A stretch of DNA of 64,000 nt from Flabesymbios commensalis (Eukaryota > Annelida > Polychaeta > Terebellida > Flabelligeridae): assembly GCA_964017125.1 (NCBI GenBank), contig OZ024908.1:83222090-83286089 (forward strand). The letters run 5' to 3'. Numbering within the stretch: the stretch's first letter is position 1; every line of letters begins with the position of its first letter. The notes under the pieces are model-generated. The model worked only from the letters and a program-made list of their open reading frames with translations, was not told the origin of the DNA and did not search any database. Below, one piece after another: positions 21,447 through 34,509 of this stretch. A program made the translations under genes and the position numbers.

Positions 21447-21638
21447 AGTGGTCTTGTCAAGTTAAAACAAATCCAAAATGCCAAGAAAAACTCGGCTTGG
21501 TCAGACCCAAAACTACCCACCTCCCTATCCAATTTTTTTTTTAGAAATATTATAAAAAATCTGAGCTGGGGCATGACCCACCCATGCATTTCCGAGTTTT
21601 TCTCGGATTTTTGGCTCTTTTAAACTTGACAAAACCCC
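21447..21638. mobile_element. 192-bp MITE with TA target duplication
   Basis: Inverted ends of about 45 bases (GTGGTCTTGTCAAGTT... and ...AACTTGACAAAACCCC). TA lies on each side (21445-21446 and 21639-21640). Removing it restores GAGCTAACTAAGAC, the uninterrupted sequence seen in other MITE-B/R1 copies. The TA duplication is typical of Tc1/mariner-group elements. No coding sequence. Confidence 0.8.
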
Positions 21639-22180
21639 TAACTAAGACATTTATAATGATTTCAAATTGATAAAACACGTTCGTCTCTTGGTTTGAATAA
21701 AAACAAACTATCGCTGTAAGAATTAAATCTCATTTTCACCGATGTGCAGCATCTATTATCTGATTATCTGGCACAAAAAATATTATCGACTTAAATTCAA
21801 GTCCAGCCATTTAAGCCTTTAGAAGCTGCTGGTTAATACCTCTGAAAAGAACAGCTAACGTTAGATTTCGTAACTAGATAACTAGGTAACGATTATCAAT
21901 TAGGCTTTCAAAGGTTCAGGTGTTGTGCCTTCGGGACGCGGAAGAACGTATACATTAATTGAGCTTTCAAAGGTTCGGGTGTTGTGCCTTCAGGACGCGG
22001 ACGGAAGTATACGTTACACCACATGAGCCTCTGTCACTTCAACCTTTAAACCTTAAAGCGCTGAATTATTTTTAAATAAGCCATGGGAACCAAAGGTTTT
22101 TTTTCCAATTTGAAATCATAATAAATGTCTAACTCTTAGTTAGCTCTTTCTGATTCATTTGAATACCTATGTTACATATT

Positions 22181-22482
22181 GAAACAAAAAAATATTTCGT
22201 AATATTGGACTTATTAAGAGGAAGCCAAGTTATTGCGTTCCCGAATAAAAAAAAAAAAAAAATTAATTTAAATTAAAAAAATGTCCACTGTACCCCTTTT
22301 TTCACTTAAAATTATAGCTATGTCCCTTCCCTTGCAAATTATGGATGTGGACCTAACTTGCATTAGAAAATAAAATATTGTGTCAAATAAACTTTTAGTC
22401 TTTATTTGTATTTACACAACGGGCGAAGAAATGATAATATAATAAAAAACTAGAAAGGTGTATCGACGCAGGCGTCGATGAC
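22181..22482. other. Intergenic AT-rich
   Basis: No feature beyond an A-run at 22247 and a small palindrome ATCGACGC/GCGTCGAT at 22463-22480. Confidence 0.45.
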
Positions 22483-23833
22483 TATGCCTCCACTGTGAAG
22501 GCTATCACCCCCCCCCCCTTCCTGCCTTACCCTCCCATTAAAAAAAAATTGTCTTGCCCCCCTACTTTTTGTTCAAATTTGTTTCAAACCCCTCACCCCC
22601 CCCCCCCCCGGCAAAAAAATAATCAAATTAGCCTTGACCTACCACCCCCCGGCCTGACTATCCCCGCTTGTAAAGAAATGTAATCCAGAGACTACTGCGT
22701 TAAAAGAAAAAAAAACCTAAAAATAAATATTTGTTGAAACCCCCTATGTGCCCACCCTGCCTGAATTTTAATAATTGGCCTGGATCATCCCCCTTCCTGC
22801 CTTACCGTCCCATTTGAAAAAAAAGTAATCCGGACGGAGGTTATAAAAAAAATTGCCTTGACCCCCCTCCTTTTTTGTTCAAATTTGTTTTTAACCTCCC
22901 CCCCATAGCCCCCTTGGCAAAAAATCAAATTGGCCTTAAAGCCTCCCCCCCGGCCTGACCCTCCCAACCCGTAAATAAATGCAATCCACAAAAGCTAATA
23001 TACGTTAAATGAAAAAGACACCCTAAGAAAAAATATTTGTTAAAACCCCCCATGTGCCCAACCTGCCTGATTTTTTTTTAATTGGCCTGAATCATCCCCC
23101 CTTTCTGTCCTACCGTCCAATTAAAAAAAAGTAATCCGGAAGGAGGTTATAGAACAAAATAATAATAATTTGCCTTGACCCCCCTACTTTTTTGTTCAAA
23201 TCTGTTTTAACCCCCCCCCCCAACAGACCCCCCTGGCAAAAAAATCAAATTGGTCAAAACCCCTCACCCCTCCCGCGGCCTTATCATCCCTGCCCGGAAA
23301 TAAATGTAATCCACAGAGGCTACTGCGTTAATGAAAAAATACCCTAAAAATATTTGTTAAAACCCCCCATGTGCCCACCCTGCCTGATTTTTTTTAATTG
23401 GCCTGTATCACCCCCATCCCTTCCTGCCTTACCCTCCAATTCGAAAAAAAATAATCCGGACGGAGGTTATAGAACAAAATAATAATAATTTGTCTTTTTT
23501 TTGTTCAAATTTGTTTCAAACCCCCCACAGCCCCCTGGCAAAAAAATGAGATCAGCTTTGACCCCCTACTTTTTTGTTCGAATTTGTTTCCCCCCCCCCC
23601 CCCCACAGCCCTTGATCACCCCCCTTCCTGTCTTATCCTCCCATTCGAAAAAAAAGTGTAATCCGGACGGACAGACAGACGGGCAAACGGACGGACGAAC
23701 AGACAGACGGACAGCCGGACAGCCGGACAGCCGGACGGACGGACGGACGGACGGACGGACGGACGGACGGACCGACGGATGGACGGACAACCCGACTACA
23801 TAATGCCTTTGGCCGCAGGCTCGCGGAGGCATA
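22483..23833. mobile_element. C-rich tandem element ending in GGAC microsatellite
   Basis: About four and a half diverged units of ~280-315 bases, each with CCTGCCTTACC.TCC, a run of A, CCCCCCTACTTTTTTGTTC and a long C-run. After the last unit GGAC is repeated for about 125 bases (23665-23790). The ends TATGCCTCC (22483) and GGAGGCATA (23825) are inverted, and the right end can fold by itself (TGCCTTTGGCCGCAGG). The open frames through the C-runs are low complexity. Likely a non-autonomous DNA element. Confidence 0.6.
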
Positions 23834-24014
23834 ATAAATATATTACAATTCATAGAATTGTGCTGCAATGACAAATTGACGTTGATAATGAGGCGCTTTA
23901 ACCATATTATTTGGTTAATTTGAGGCCTACGTTAATTATGTTTACTTTAACAGATTAGAAGGAATAAATCTATGTATATGTTTTCTATGGCTAAAAATGA
24001 AATAATTATATTCT

Positions 24015-24312
24015 ATTTGGCATTTGCAATGAGACTGTGGTGGCCAACATGAATTAATTGATTTGAATTATTCACGCTATTATGTTCAGTTAAATGCATA
24101 TGTTTTGGGAGTTTTCGAGTCTATTGGCATATTTTATTACAATTTGAGTACAACTGCCTGGCGGGTGTTTGCGTGTTTGCATGGTATTTTTACCACCCAA
24201 AGATCACCCAAAGATTACACGGGGCAACACGGTGCAACAGTTTTATTATATTTATTCATATGAACAGCAAATCTAATAATATGATCACACAATTTACAAA
24301 TGTCAACTCTGC
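24015..24312. repeat. Dispersed repeat R4, copy 2
   Basis: Second copy of the sequence at 16106-16445; it ends in GTCAACTCT directly against MITE-A copy 2. Confidence 0.75.
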
Positions 24313-24619
24313 GTCATGATGTAACATGTTCATAGACTAGAACTGCAAAAGTTTATAAATTTTTATGTTGCGCATTCACCAGTTAGGCTAGATATATAGA
24401 CGAAATTACCGTATTTCTTATTTTTGACATGGTTGTCCAAAATTAGAAATCAGGAATTTCGTCTCTATATCCAGCCTAACTGGTGAATGCGCAGCAGAAA
24501 AATAAAAAAAACTTTTACAGTTCTAGTCTATGAACATGTTTACATCATATGGTCATATTAAGAAGCCAAAATAAAATCACCGATTTTTTTATGATTTTAG
24601 CCTGGGCTAGTCCCTTTAA
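24313..24619. mobile_element. Hairpin MITE-A, copy 2
   Basis: Arms mirrored about 24425-24440: CATTCACCAGTTAGGCTAGA against CCAGCCTAACTGGTGAATGC. The right arm ends in TAGTCCCTTTAA with TTAA at 24616-24619. The left tip is shortened next to R4. Confidence 0.8.
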
Positions 24620-24893
24620 CATTGTTCATTCATTTGAAACTGGCATTTATGACGCAAATTTCAGCTTCAGATGAATGACAAATACCTAATAATGTTAGAC
24701 CTAATACGTCATAATTGGTGCTTTAGTTTGGATCTGAAGGCATTTGCCCATATTGAAAGATTTAACTCACATTTTTTCCTGGTATATAAAAACTATTTAA
24801 TGGCATTTAAGGTTGGTGTATACCAGTCGATTGTCATTCCCCATAAGAGTACCGCACTGCTCTACAATTCTGTAATGTAAGTAAATATAATAC
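24620..24893. repeat. R2 copy 2, left part
   Basis: Aligns with 4730-5175 in R2 copy 1 (TTTAATGGCATT.TAGGTTGGTGTATAC-type matches). It contains a hairpin CATTCATTTGAAACTGGC / CAGCTTCAGATGAATG (24628-24680). R2 resumes at 37447 after the foldback element. Confidence 0.7.
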
Positions 24894-25345
24894 ACGTCAA
24901 TAAAGTTAGTTACTTATTCCTTATTCCTTATTCCTTATTCAATAAGGAATAAGTAACAGTTACTTAGTCCTTATTCGAACGAATAAGGAATAAGTAACCG
25001 TTACTTATTCCTTATTCGAACGAATAAGGAATAAGTAACAGCTACTTATTCCTTATTGGACCGAATAAGGAATAAGTATCATAAACGTATTCTTTATTGG
25101 AAAGAATAAGGAATAACTAACTTGTAACGTATTGCTTATTCGAATTTGGATAAGTAACACTAAAACAAAACAAAAATAAAAGAAGCAAATGTATGCTCAC
25201 GCTCCACAAAATATGCTGATGTACTACTAGTTCTCTGTGTAAAAAAAGAGTTAAATCAATAACCTGGCAATATTGACATGCACAAAGAGCTTTAAAGGTA
25301 TATTCACGTGTTCAGACTTGAATAAGGAATAAGTAACCGAATACT
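24894..25345 (+). repeat. Foldback left outer domain
   Basis: Begins with back-to-back GAATAAGGAATAAGTAAC motifs in both orientations. Then come ~200 bases found nowhere else in the window except mirrored at the other end (ATGTATGCTCACGCTCCAC; GGCAATATTGACATGCAC). Identity to the right domain is about 97-98% by eye. Confidence 0.85.
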
Positions 25346-28300
25346 TAGTCCTTATTCGCGTTTGAATAAGTAACTGGTACTAATACCGTGAAAAACACTT
25401 TAAAATACGAAAACACATCTAGAATACCCTAAAAGTCGGCAAAATACGTTCATATACTTGTAATTTTATGAGATAAAAGAGTAAACCACCAATCGGATCG
25501 CATAAAGAGTAGTACAAGTCTTGTTACTTATTCGGTTTTGAATAAGGAATAAGTAACTGTTACTTATTCCTTATTCGTGTCTGAATAAGTAACTGTTACT
25601 ATATGCGGTAAAAACACTTAAAAATACCACAATACAGCTAGAAAACATTAAAACTCGACAAAAGACGTTCATATACTTGTAATTTGGCGAGATAAATGAG
25701 TAAAACACCAATCTGATCGCACAAACAGTTGTACAAGTCTTGTTATTTATTCGGCTTTGAATAAGGAATAAGTAACTGGTTACTTATTCCTTATTCGCGT
25801 TTGAATAAGTAATTGGTACTAATACGGCGAAAACCACTTTGAAATACGAAAACACATCTAGAATACCCCAAAAGTCGGCAAAATACGTTTATATACTTGT
25901 AATGTTATGAGAAAAAAGAGTAAAACACCAATCGGATCGCAGAAAAAGTAGTACAAGTTTTGTTACTTATTCGGTTTTGAATAAGGAATAAGTAACTGTT
26001 ACTTATTCCTTATTCGCGTCTGAATAAGTAACGGGTACTATATGCGGTGAAAAACACCTAAAAATACCAAAATACAGCTAGAAAACATTCAAACACGACA
26101 AAAGACGTTCATATACTTGTAATTTGGCGAGATAAATGAGTAAAACACCAATCTGATCGCACAAACAGTTGTACAATTCTTGTTACTTATTCGGCTTTGA
26201 ATAAGGAATAAGTAACTGGTTACTTATTCCTTATTCGCGTTTGAATAAGTAATTGGTACTAATACGGTGAAAACCACTTTAAAATACGAAAACACATCTG
26301 GAATACCCTAAAAGTCGGCAAAATACGTTCATATATTTGTAATGTTATGAGAAAAAAAGAGTAATTAACCAATCGGATCTCATAAAGAGTAGTACAAGTC
26401 TTGTTACTAATTCGGTTTTGAATAAGGAATAAGTAACTGTTACTTATTCCTTATTCGCGTCTGAATAAGTAACGGGTACTATATGCGGTGAAAAACACTT
26501 AAAAATACCAAAATACAGCTAGAAAACATTCAAACACGACAAAAGACGTTCATATACTTGTAATTTGGCGAGATAAATGAGTGAAACACCAATCTGATCG
26601 CTCAAAAAGCTGTACAAGTCTTGTTACTTATTCGGTTTTGAATAAGGAATAAGTAACTGGTCACTTATTCCTTATTCCTTATTCGCGTTTGAATAAGTAA
26701 CTGGTACTAATACGGTGAAAACCACTTTAAAATACGAAAACACATCTAGAATACCCTAAAATTCGACAAAATACATTCATATGCTTGTAATTTTATGAAA
26801 TAAAAGAGTAAAACACCAATCGGATCGCATAAAGAGTAGTACAAGTCTTGTTACTTATTCGGTATAGAATAAGGAATAAGTAACTGTTACTTATTCCTTA
26901 TTCGCGTCTGAATAAGTAACTGGTACTATATGCGGTAAAAACACTTAAAAATACCAAAATACAGCTAGAAAACATTCAAACACGACAAAAGACGTTCATA
27001 TACTTGTAATTTGGCGAGATAAATGAGTGAAACACCAATCTGATCGCTCAAAAAGTTGTACAAGTCTTGCTACTTATTCGGTTTTGATTAAGGAATAAGT
27101 AACTGGTTACTTATTCCTTATTCCTTATTCGCGTTTGAATAAGTAACTGGTACTAATACGGTGAAAACCACTTTAAAATACGAAAACACATCTAGAATAC
27201 CCTAAAAGTCGGCAAAATACATTCATATGCTTGTAATTTTATGATAAAAAAGAGTAAAACACCAATCGGATCGCATAAAGAGTAGTACAATTCTTGTTAC
27301 TTATTCGGTTTTGAATAAGGAATAAGTAACTGTTACTTATTCCTTATTCGCGTCTGAATAAGTAACTGGTACTATATGCGGTGAAAAACACTTAAAAATA
27401 CCAAAATACAGCTAGAAAACATTCAAACACGACAAAAGACGTTCATATACTTGTAATTTGGCGAGATAAATGAGTAAAACACCAATCTGATCGCACAAAC
27501 AGTTGTACAATTCTTGTTACTTATTCGGCTTTGAGTAAGGAATAAGTAACTGTTACTTATTCCTTATTCGTGTCTGAATAAGTAACTGGTACTATATGCG
27601 GTAAAAACACTTAAAAATACCACAATACAGCTAGAAAACATTAAAACTCGACAAAAGACGTTCATATACTTGTAATTTGGCGAGATAAATGAGTAAAACA
27701 CCAATCTGATCGCACAAACAGTTGTACAAGTCTTGTTATTTATTCGGCTTTGAATAAGGAATAAGTAACTGGTTACTTATTCCTTATTCGCGTTTGAATA
27801 AGTAACTGGTACTAATACGGTGAAAACCACTTTAAAATACGAAAACACATCTAGAATACCCTAAAATTCGACAAAATACATTCATATGCTTGTAATTTTA
27901 TGAAATAAAAGAGTAAAACACCAATCGGATCGCATAAAGAGTAATACAAGTCTTGTTACTTATTCGGTATAGAATAAGGAATAAGTAACTGCTACTTATT
28001 CCTTATTCGCGTCTGAATAAGTAACTGGTACTATATGCGGTAAAAACACTTAAAAATACCAAAATACAGCTAGAAAACATTCAAACACGACAAAAGACGT
28101 TCATATACTTGTAATTTGGCGAGATAAATGAGTGAAACACCAATCTAATCGCTCAAAAAGTTGTACAAGTCTTGCTACTTATTCGGTTTTGATTAAGGAA
28201 TAAGTAACTGGTTACTTATTCCTTATTCCTTATTCGCGTTTGAATAAGTAACTGGTACTAATACGGTGAAAACCACTTTAAAATACGAAAACACATCTAG

Positions 28301-31300
28301 AATACCCTAAAAGTCGGCAAAATACATTCATATGCTTGTAATTTTATGAAAAAAAAGAGTAAAACACCAATCGGATCGCATAAAGAGTAGTACAATTCTT
28401 GTTACTTATTCGGTTTTGAATAAGGAATAAGTAACTGTTACTTATTCCTTATTCGCGTCTGAATAAGTAACTGGTACTATATGCGGTGAAAAACACCTAA
28501 AAATACCAAAATACAGATAGAAAACATTCAAACACGACAAAAGACGTTCATATACTTGTAATTTGGCGAGATAAATGAGTAAAACACCAATCTGATCGCA
28601 CAAACAGTTGTACAATTCTTGTTACTTATTCGGCTTTGAATAAGGAATAAGTAACTGTTACTTATTCCTTATTCGTGTCTGAATAAGTAGCTGGTACTAT
28701 ATGCGGTAAAAACACTTAAAAATACCACAATACAGCTAGAAAACATTAAAACTCGACAAAAGACGTTCATATACTTGTAATTTGGCGAGATAAATGAGTA
28801 AAACACCAATCTGATCGCACAAACAGTTGTACAAGTCTTGTTATTTATTCGGCTTTGAATAAGGAATGAGTAACTGGTTACTTATTCCTTATTCGCGTTT
28901 GAATAAGTAATTGGTACTAATACGGCGAAAACCACTTTAAAATACGAAAACACATCTAGAATACCCCAAAAGTCGGCAAAATACGTTTATATACTTGTAA
29001 TGTTATGAGAAAAAAGAGTAAAACACCAATCGGATCGCAGAAAAAGTAGTACAAGTTTTGTTACTTATTCGGTTTTGAATAAGGAATAAGTAACTGTTAC
29101 TTATTCCTTATTCGCGTCTGAATAAGTAACGGGTACTATATGCGGTGAAAAACACCTAAAAATACCAAAATACAGCTAGAAAACATTCAAACACGACAAA
29201 AGACGTTCATATACTTGTAATTTGGCGAGATAAATGAGTAAAACACCAATCTGATCGCACAAACAGTTGTACAATTCTTGTTACTTATTCGGCTTTGAAT
29301 AAGGAATAAGTAACTGGTTACTTATTCCTTATTCGCGTTTGAATAAGTAATTGGTACTAATACGGTGAAAACCACTTTAAAATACGAAAACACATCTGGA
29401 ATACTCTAAAAGTCGGCAAAATACGTTCATATATTTGTAATGTTATGAGAAAAAAAGAGTAAATAACCAATCGGATCTCATAAAGAGTAGTACAAGTCTT
29501 GTTACTTATTCGGTTTTGAATAAGGAATAAGTAACTGTTACTTATTCCTTATTCGCGTCTGAATAAGTAACTGTTACTATATGCGGTAAAAACACTTAAA
29601 AATACCAAAATACAGCTAGAAAACATTCAAACACGACAAAAAGACGTTCATATACTTGTAATTTGGCGAGATAAATGAGTGAAACACCAATCTGATCGCT
29701 CAAAAAGTTGTACAAGTCTTGCTACTTATTCGGTTTTGAATAAGGAATAAGTAACAGGTTACTTATTCCTTATTCCTTATTCGCGTTTGAATAAGTAACT
29801 GGTACTAATACGGTGAAAACCACTTTAAAATACGAAAACACATCTAGAATACCCTAAAATTCGACAAAATACATTCATATGCTTGTAATTTTATGAAATA
29901 AAAGAGTAAAACACCAATCGGATCGCATAAAGAGTAGTACAAGTCTTGTTACTTATTCGGTTTTGAATAAGGAATAAGTAACTGTTACTTATTCCTTATT
30001 CGCGTCTGAATAAGTAACTGGTACTATATGCGGTAAAAACACTTAAAAATACCACAATACAGCTAGAAAACATTAAAACTCGACAAAAGACGTTCATATA
30101 CTTGTAATTTGGCGAGATCAATGAGTAAAACACCAATCTGATCGCACAAACAGTTGTACAAGTCTTGTTACTTATTCGGCTTTGAATAAGGAATAAGTAA
30201 CTGGTTACTTATTCCTTATTCGCGTTTGAATAAGTAATTGATACTAATACGGTGAAAACCACTTTAAAATACGAAAACACATCTAGAATACCTTAAAAGT
30301 CGGCAAAATACGTTCATATATTTGTAATGTTATGAGAAAAAAAGAGTGAAACACCAATCAGATCGCAGAAAGAGTAGTACAAGTTTTGTTACGTATTCGG
30401 TTTTGAATAAGGAATAAGTAACTGTTACTTATTCCTTATTCGCGTCTGAATAAGTAACGGGTACTATATGCGGTGAAAAACACTTAAAATACCAAAATAC
30501 AGCTAGAAAACATTCAAACACGACAAAAGACGTTCATATACTTGTAATTTGGCGTGATAAATGAGTAAAACACCAATCTGATCGCACAAACAGTTGTACA
30601 AGTCGTGTTACTTATTCGGCTTTGAATAAGGAATAAGTAACTGGTTACTTATTCCTTATTCGCGTTTGAATAAGTAATTGGTACTAATACGGTGAAAACC
30701 ACTTTAAAATACTAAAACACATCTAGAATACCCTAAAAGTCGGCAAAATACGTTCATATATTTGTAATGTTATGAAAAAAAAGAGTAAATAACCAATCGG
30801 ATCTCATAAAGAGTAGTACAAGTCTTGTAACTTATTCGGTTTTGAATAAGGAATAAGTGACTGCTACTTATTCCTTATTCTCGTCTGAATAAGTAACGGG
30901 TACTATATGCGGTGAAAAACACTTAAAAATACCAAAATACAGCTAGAAAACGATCAAACACGACAAAAGACGTTCATATACTTGTAATTTGGCGAGATAA
31001 ATGAGTGAAACACCAATCTGATCGCTCAAAAAATTGTACAAGTCTTGTTACTTATTCGGTTTTGAATAAGGAATAAGTAACTGGTTACTTATTCCTTATT
31101 CCTTATTCGCGTTTGAATAAGTAACTGGTACTAATACGGTGAAAACCACTTTAAAATACGAAAACACATCTAGAATACCCTAAAATTCGACAAAATACAT
31201 TCATATGCTTGTAATTTTATGAAATAAAAGAGTAAAACACCAATCGGATCGCATAAAGAGTAGTACAAGTCTTGTTACTTATTCGGTTTTGAATAAGGAA

Positions 31301-33965
31301 TAAGTAACTGTTACTTATTCCTTATTCGCGTCTGAATAAGTAACGGGTACTATATGCGGTGAAAAACACTTAAAAATACCAAAATACTGCTAGAAAACAT
31401 TCAAACACGACAAAAGACGTTCATATACTTGTAATTTGGCGAGATAAATGAGTAAAACACCACTCTGATCGCACAAACAGTTGTACAAGTCTTGTTACTT
31501 ATTCGGCTTTGAATAAGGAATAAGTAACTGGTTACTTATTCCTTATTCGCGTTTGAATAAGTAATTGGTATTTATACGGTGAGAACCACTTTAAAATACG
31601 AAAACACATCTAGAATACCCTAAAAGTCGGCAATATACGTTCATATATTTGTAATGTTATCAGAAAAAAAAGAGTAAATAACCAATCGGATCTCATAAAG
31701 AGTAGTACAAGTCTTGCTACTTATTCGGTTTTGAATAAAGAATAAGTAACTGTTACTTATTCCTTATTCGCGTCTGAATAAGTAACGGGTACTATATGCG
31801 GTGAAAAACAATACCAAAATACAGCTAGAAAACATTCAAACACGACAAAAGACGTTCAAATACTTGTAATTTGGCGAGATAAATGAGTAAAACACCAATC
31901 TGATCGCACAAACAGTTGTACAAGTCTTGTTACTTATTCGGTTTTGAATAAGGAATAAGTAACTGGTTACTTATTCCTTATTCCTTATTCGCGTTTGAAT
32001 AAGTAACTGGTACTTATTCGGCGAAAACCACTTTAAAATACGAAAACACATCTAGAATACCCTAAAATTCGACAAAATACTTTCATATATTTGTAATGTT
32101 ATGAGAAAAAAAGAGTAAATAACCAATCGGATCTCATAAAGAGTAGTACAAGTCTTGTTACTTATTCGGTTTTGAATAAGGAATAAGTAGCTGTTACTTA
32201 TTCCTTATTCGCGTCTGAATAAGTAACGGGTACTATATGCGGTGAAAAACACTTAAAAATACCAAAATACAGCTAGAAAACATTCAGACACGACAAAAGC
32301 CGTTCAAATACTTGTAATTTGGCGAGATAAATGAGTGAAACACCAATCTGATCGCTCAAAAAGTTGTACAAGTCTTGTTACTTATTCGGCTTTGAATAAG
32401 GAATAAGTAACTGGTTACTTATTCCTTATTCGCGTTTGAATAAGTAATTGGTACTAATACGGTGAGAACCACTTTAAAATACGAAAACACATCTAGAATA
32501 CCCTAAAAGTCGGCAAAATACGTTCATATATTTGTAATGTTATCAGAAAAAAAAGCGTAAATAACCAATCGGATCTCATAAAGAGTAGTACAAGTCTTGT
32601 TACTCATTCGGTTTTGAATAAGGAATAAGTAACTGTTACTTATTCCTTATTCGCGTCTGAATAAGTAACGGGTACTATATGCGGTGAAAAACACTTAAAA
32701 ATACCAAAATACTGCTAGAAAACATTCAAACACGACAAAAGACGTTCACATACTTGTAATTTGGCGAGATAAATGAGTAAAACACCAATCTGATCGCTCA
32801 AAAAGTTGTACAAGTCTTGTTACTTATTCGGTTTTGAATAAGGAATAAGTAACTGGTTACTTATTCCTTATTCCTTATTCGCGTTTGAATAAGTAACTGG
32901 TACTTATTCGGCGAAAACCACTTTAAAATACGAAAACACATCTAGAATACCCTAAAATTCGACAAGATACTTTCATATATTTGTAATGTTATGAGAAAAA
33001 AAGAGTAAATAACCAATCGGATCGCATAAAGAGTGGTACAAGTCTTGTTACTTAATCGGTTTTGAATAAGGAATAAGTAACTGTTACTTATTCCTTATTC
33101 GCGTCTGAATAAGTAACTGGTACTATATGCGGTAAAAACACTAAAAAATACCAAAATACAGCTAGAAAACATTAAAACTCGACAAAAGACGTTCATATAC
33201 TTGTAATTTGGCGAGATAAATTAGTAAAACACCAATCTGATCGCACAAACAGTTGTACAAGTCTTGTTACTTATTCGGCTTTGAATAAGGAATAAGTAAC
33301 TGGTTACTTATTCCTTATTCGCGTTTGAATAAGTAATTGGTACTAATACGGTGAGAACCACTTTAAAATACGAAAACACATCTAGAATACCCTAAAAGTC
33401 GGCAAAATACGTTCATATATTTGTAATGTTATCAGAAAAAAAAGCGTAAATAACCAATCGGATCTCATAAAGAGTAGTACAAGTCTTGTTACTCATTCGG
33501 TTTTGAATAAGGAATAAGTAACTGTTACTTATTCCTTATTCGCGTCTGAATAAGTAACGGGTACTATATGCGGTGAAAAACACTTAAAAATACCAAAATA
33601 CTGCTAGAAAACATTCAAACACGACAAAAGACGTTCACATACTTGTAATTTGGCGAGATAAATGAGTAAAACACCAATCTGATCGCTCAAAAAGTTGTAC
33701 AAGTCTTGTTACTTATTCGGCTTTGAATAAGGAATAAGTAACTGGTTACTTATTCCTTATTCGCGTTTGAATAAGTAATTGGTACTAATACGGTGAGAAC
33801 CACTTTAAAATACGAAAACACATCTAGAATACCCTAAAAGTCGGCAAAATACGTTCATATATTTGTAATGTTATCAGAAAAAAAAGCGTAAATAACCAGT
33901 CGGATCTCATAAAGAGTAGTACAAGTCTTGTTACTCATTCGGTTTTGAATAAGGAATAAGTAACA
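25346..33965 (+). repeat. Forward satellite array, ~220-bp units of types A and B
   Basis: About 39 units. Type A carries TCGGATCGCATAAAGAGTAG and CATCTAGAATACCCTAAAA. Type B carries TCTGATCGCACAAACAGTTG or a CTCAAAAAG variant and ATACAGCTAGAAAACATT. They mostly alternate as ~440-base AB dimers. Within a type, units differ by a few percent; A and B differ much more. Each unit begins with the palindrome GAATAAGGAATAAGTAAC / GTTACTTATTCCTTATTC. Larger duplicated blocks include 25823 versus 28921 (offset 3098) and 27081 versus 28186 (offset 1105). Two B units are adjacent near 27350-27790. Confidence 0.88.
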
Positions 33966-34309
33966 GTTACTTATTCCTTATTCAAAACCGAATAAGTAAC
34001 AAGACTTGCACTAATCTTTATGAGATCCGATTGGTTATTTACTCTTTTTTCTCATAACATTACAAATATATGAAAGTATTTTGTCGCATTTTAGGGTATT
34101 TTAGATGTGTTTTCGTATTTTAAAGTGTTTTCGCCGAATAAGTACCAGTTACTTATTCAAACGCGAATAAGGAATAAGGAATAAGTAACCAGTTACTTAT
34201 TCCTTATTCAAAACCGAATAAGTAACAAGACTTGTACAACTTTTTGAGCGATCAGATTGGTGTTTTTACTCATTTATCTCGTCAAATTACAAGTATATGA
34301 ACGTCTTTT
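33966..34309 (-). repeat. Inverted satellite block before gap
   Basis: Orientation flips at the centre of a palindromic linker (CGGTTTTGAATAAGG mirrored) at 33965, then one and a half reverse units run into the gap. Confidence 0.8.
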
Positions 34310-34509
34310 NNNNNNNNNNNNNNNNNNNNNNNNNNNNNNNNNNNNNNNNNNNNNNNNNNNNNNNNNNNNNNNNNNNNNNNNNNNNNNNNNNNNNNNNNNN
34401 NNNNNNNNNNNNNNNNNNNNNNNNNNNNNNNNNNNNNNNNNNNNNNNNNNNNNNNNNNNNNNNNNNNNNNNNNNNNNNNNNNNNNNNNNNNNNNNNNNNN
34501 NNNNNNNNN
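34310..34509. other. Assembly gap of 200 N
   Basis: Exactly 200 undetermined bases, a conventional placeholder; the real distance is unknown. Any open frame across it is meaningless. Confidence 0.99.

Larger units (their letters stand above)
19625..22030. repeat. Dispersed repeat R1, copy C, with two insertions
   Basis: Starts ATCCAGCCGAAGAATATGC as in copy B and runs colinear to 21008. It is interrupted by a full SINE (21009-21328) and then continues. A TA-flanked MITE (21447-21638) sits in the next MITE-B-like section. The ending has two tandem partial arms GAGGTTC.GGTGTT (21899-22020). It is followed by a MITE-B fragment (22030-22180). Confidence 0.85.

Noticed and set aside
23501-23874. 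100-codon frames rich in TDGRTDG or PSVRPSV
   Set aside because: Translation of the GGAC microsatellite in both directions.
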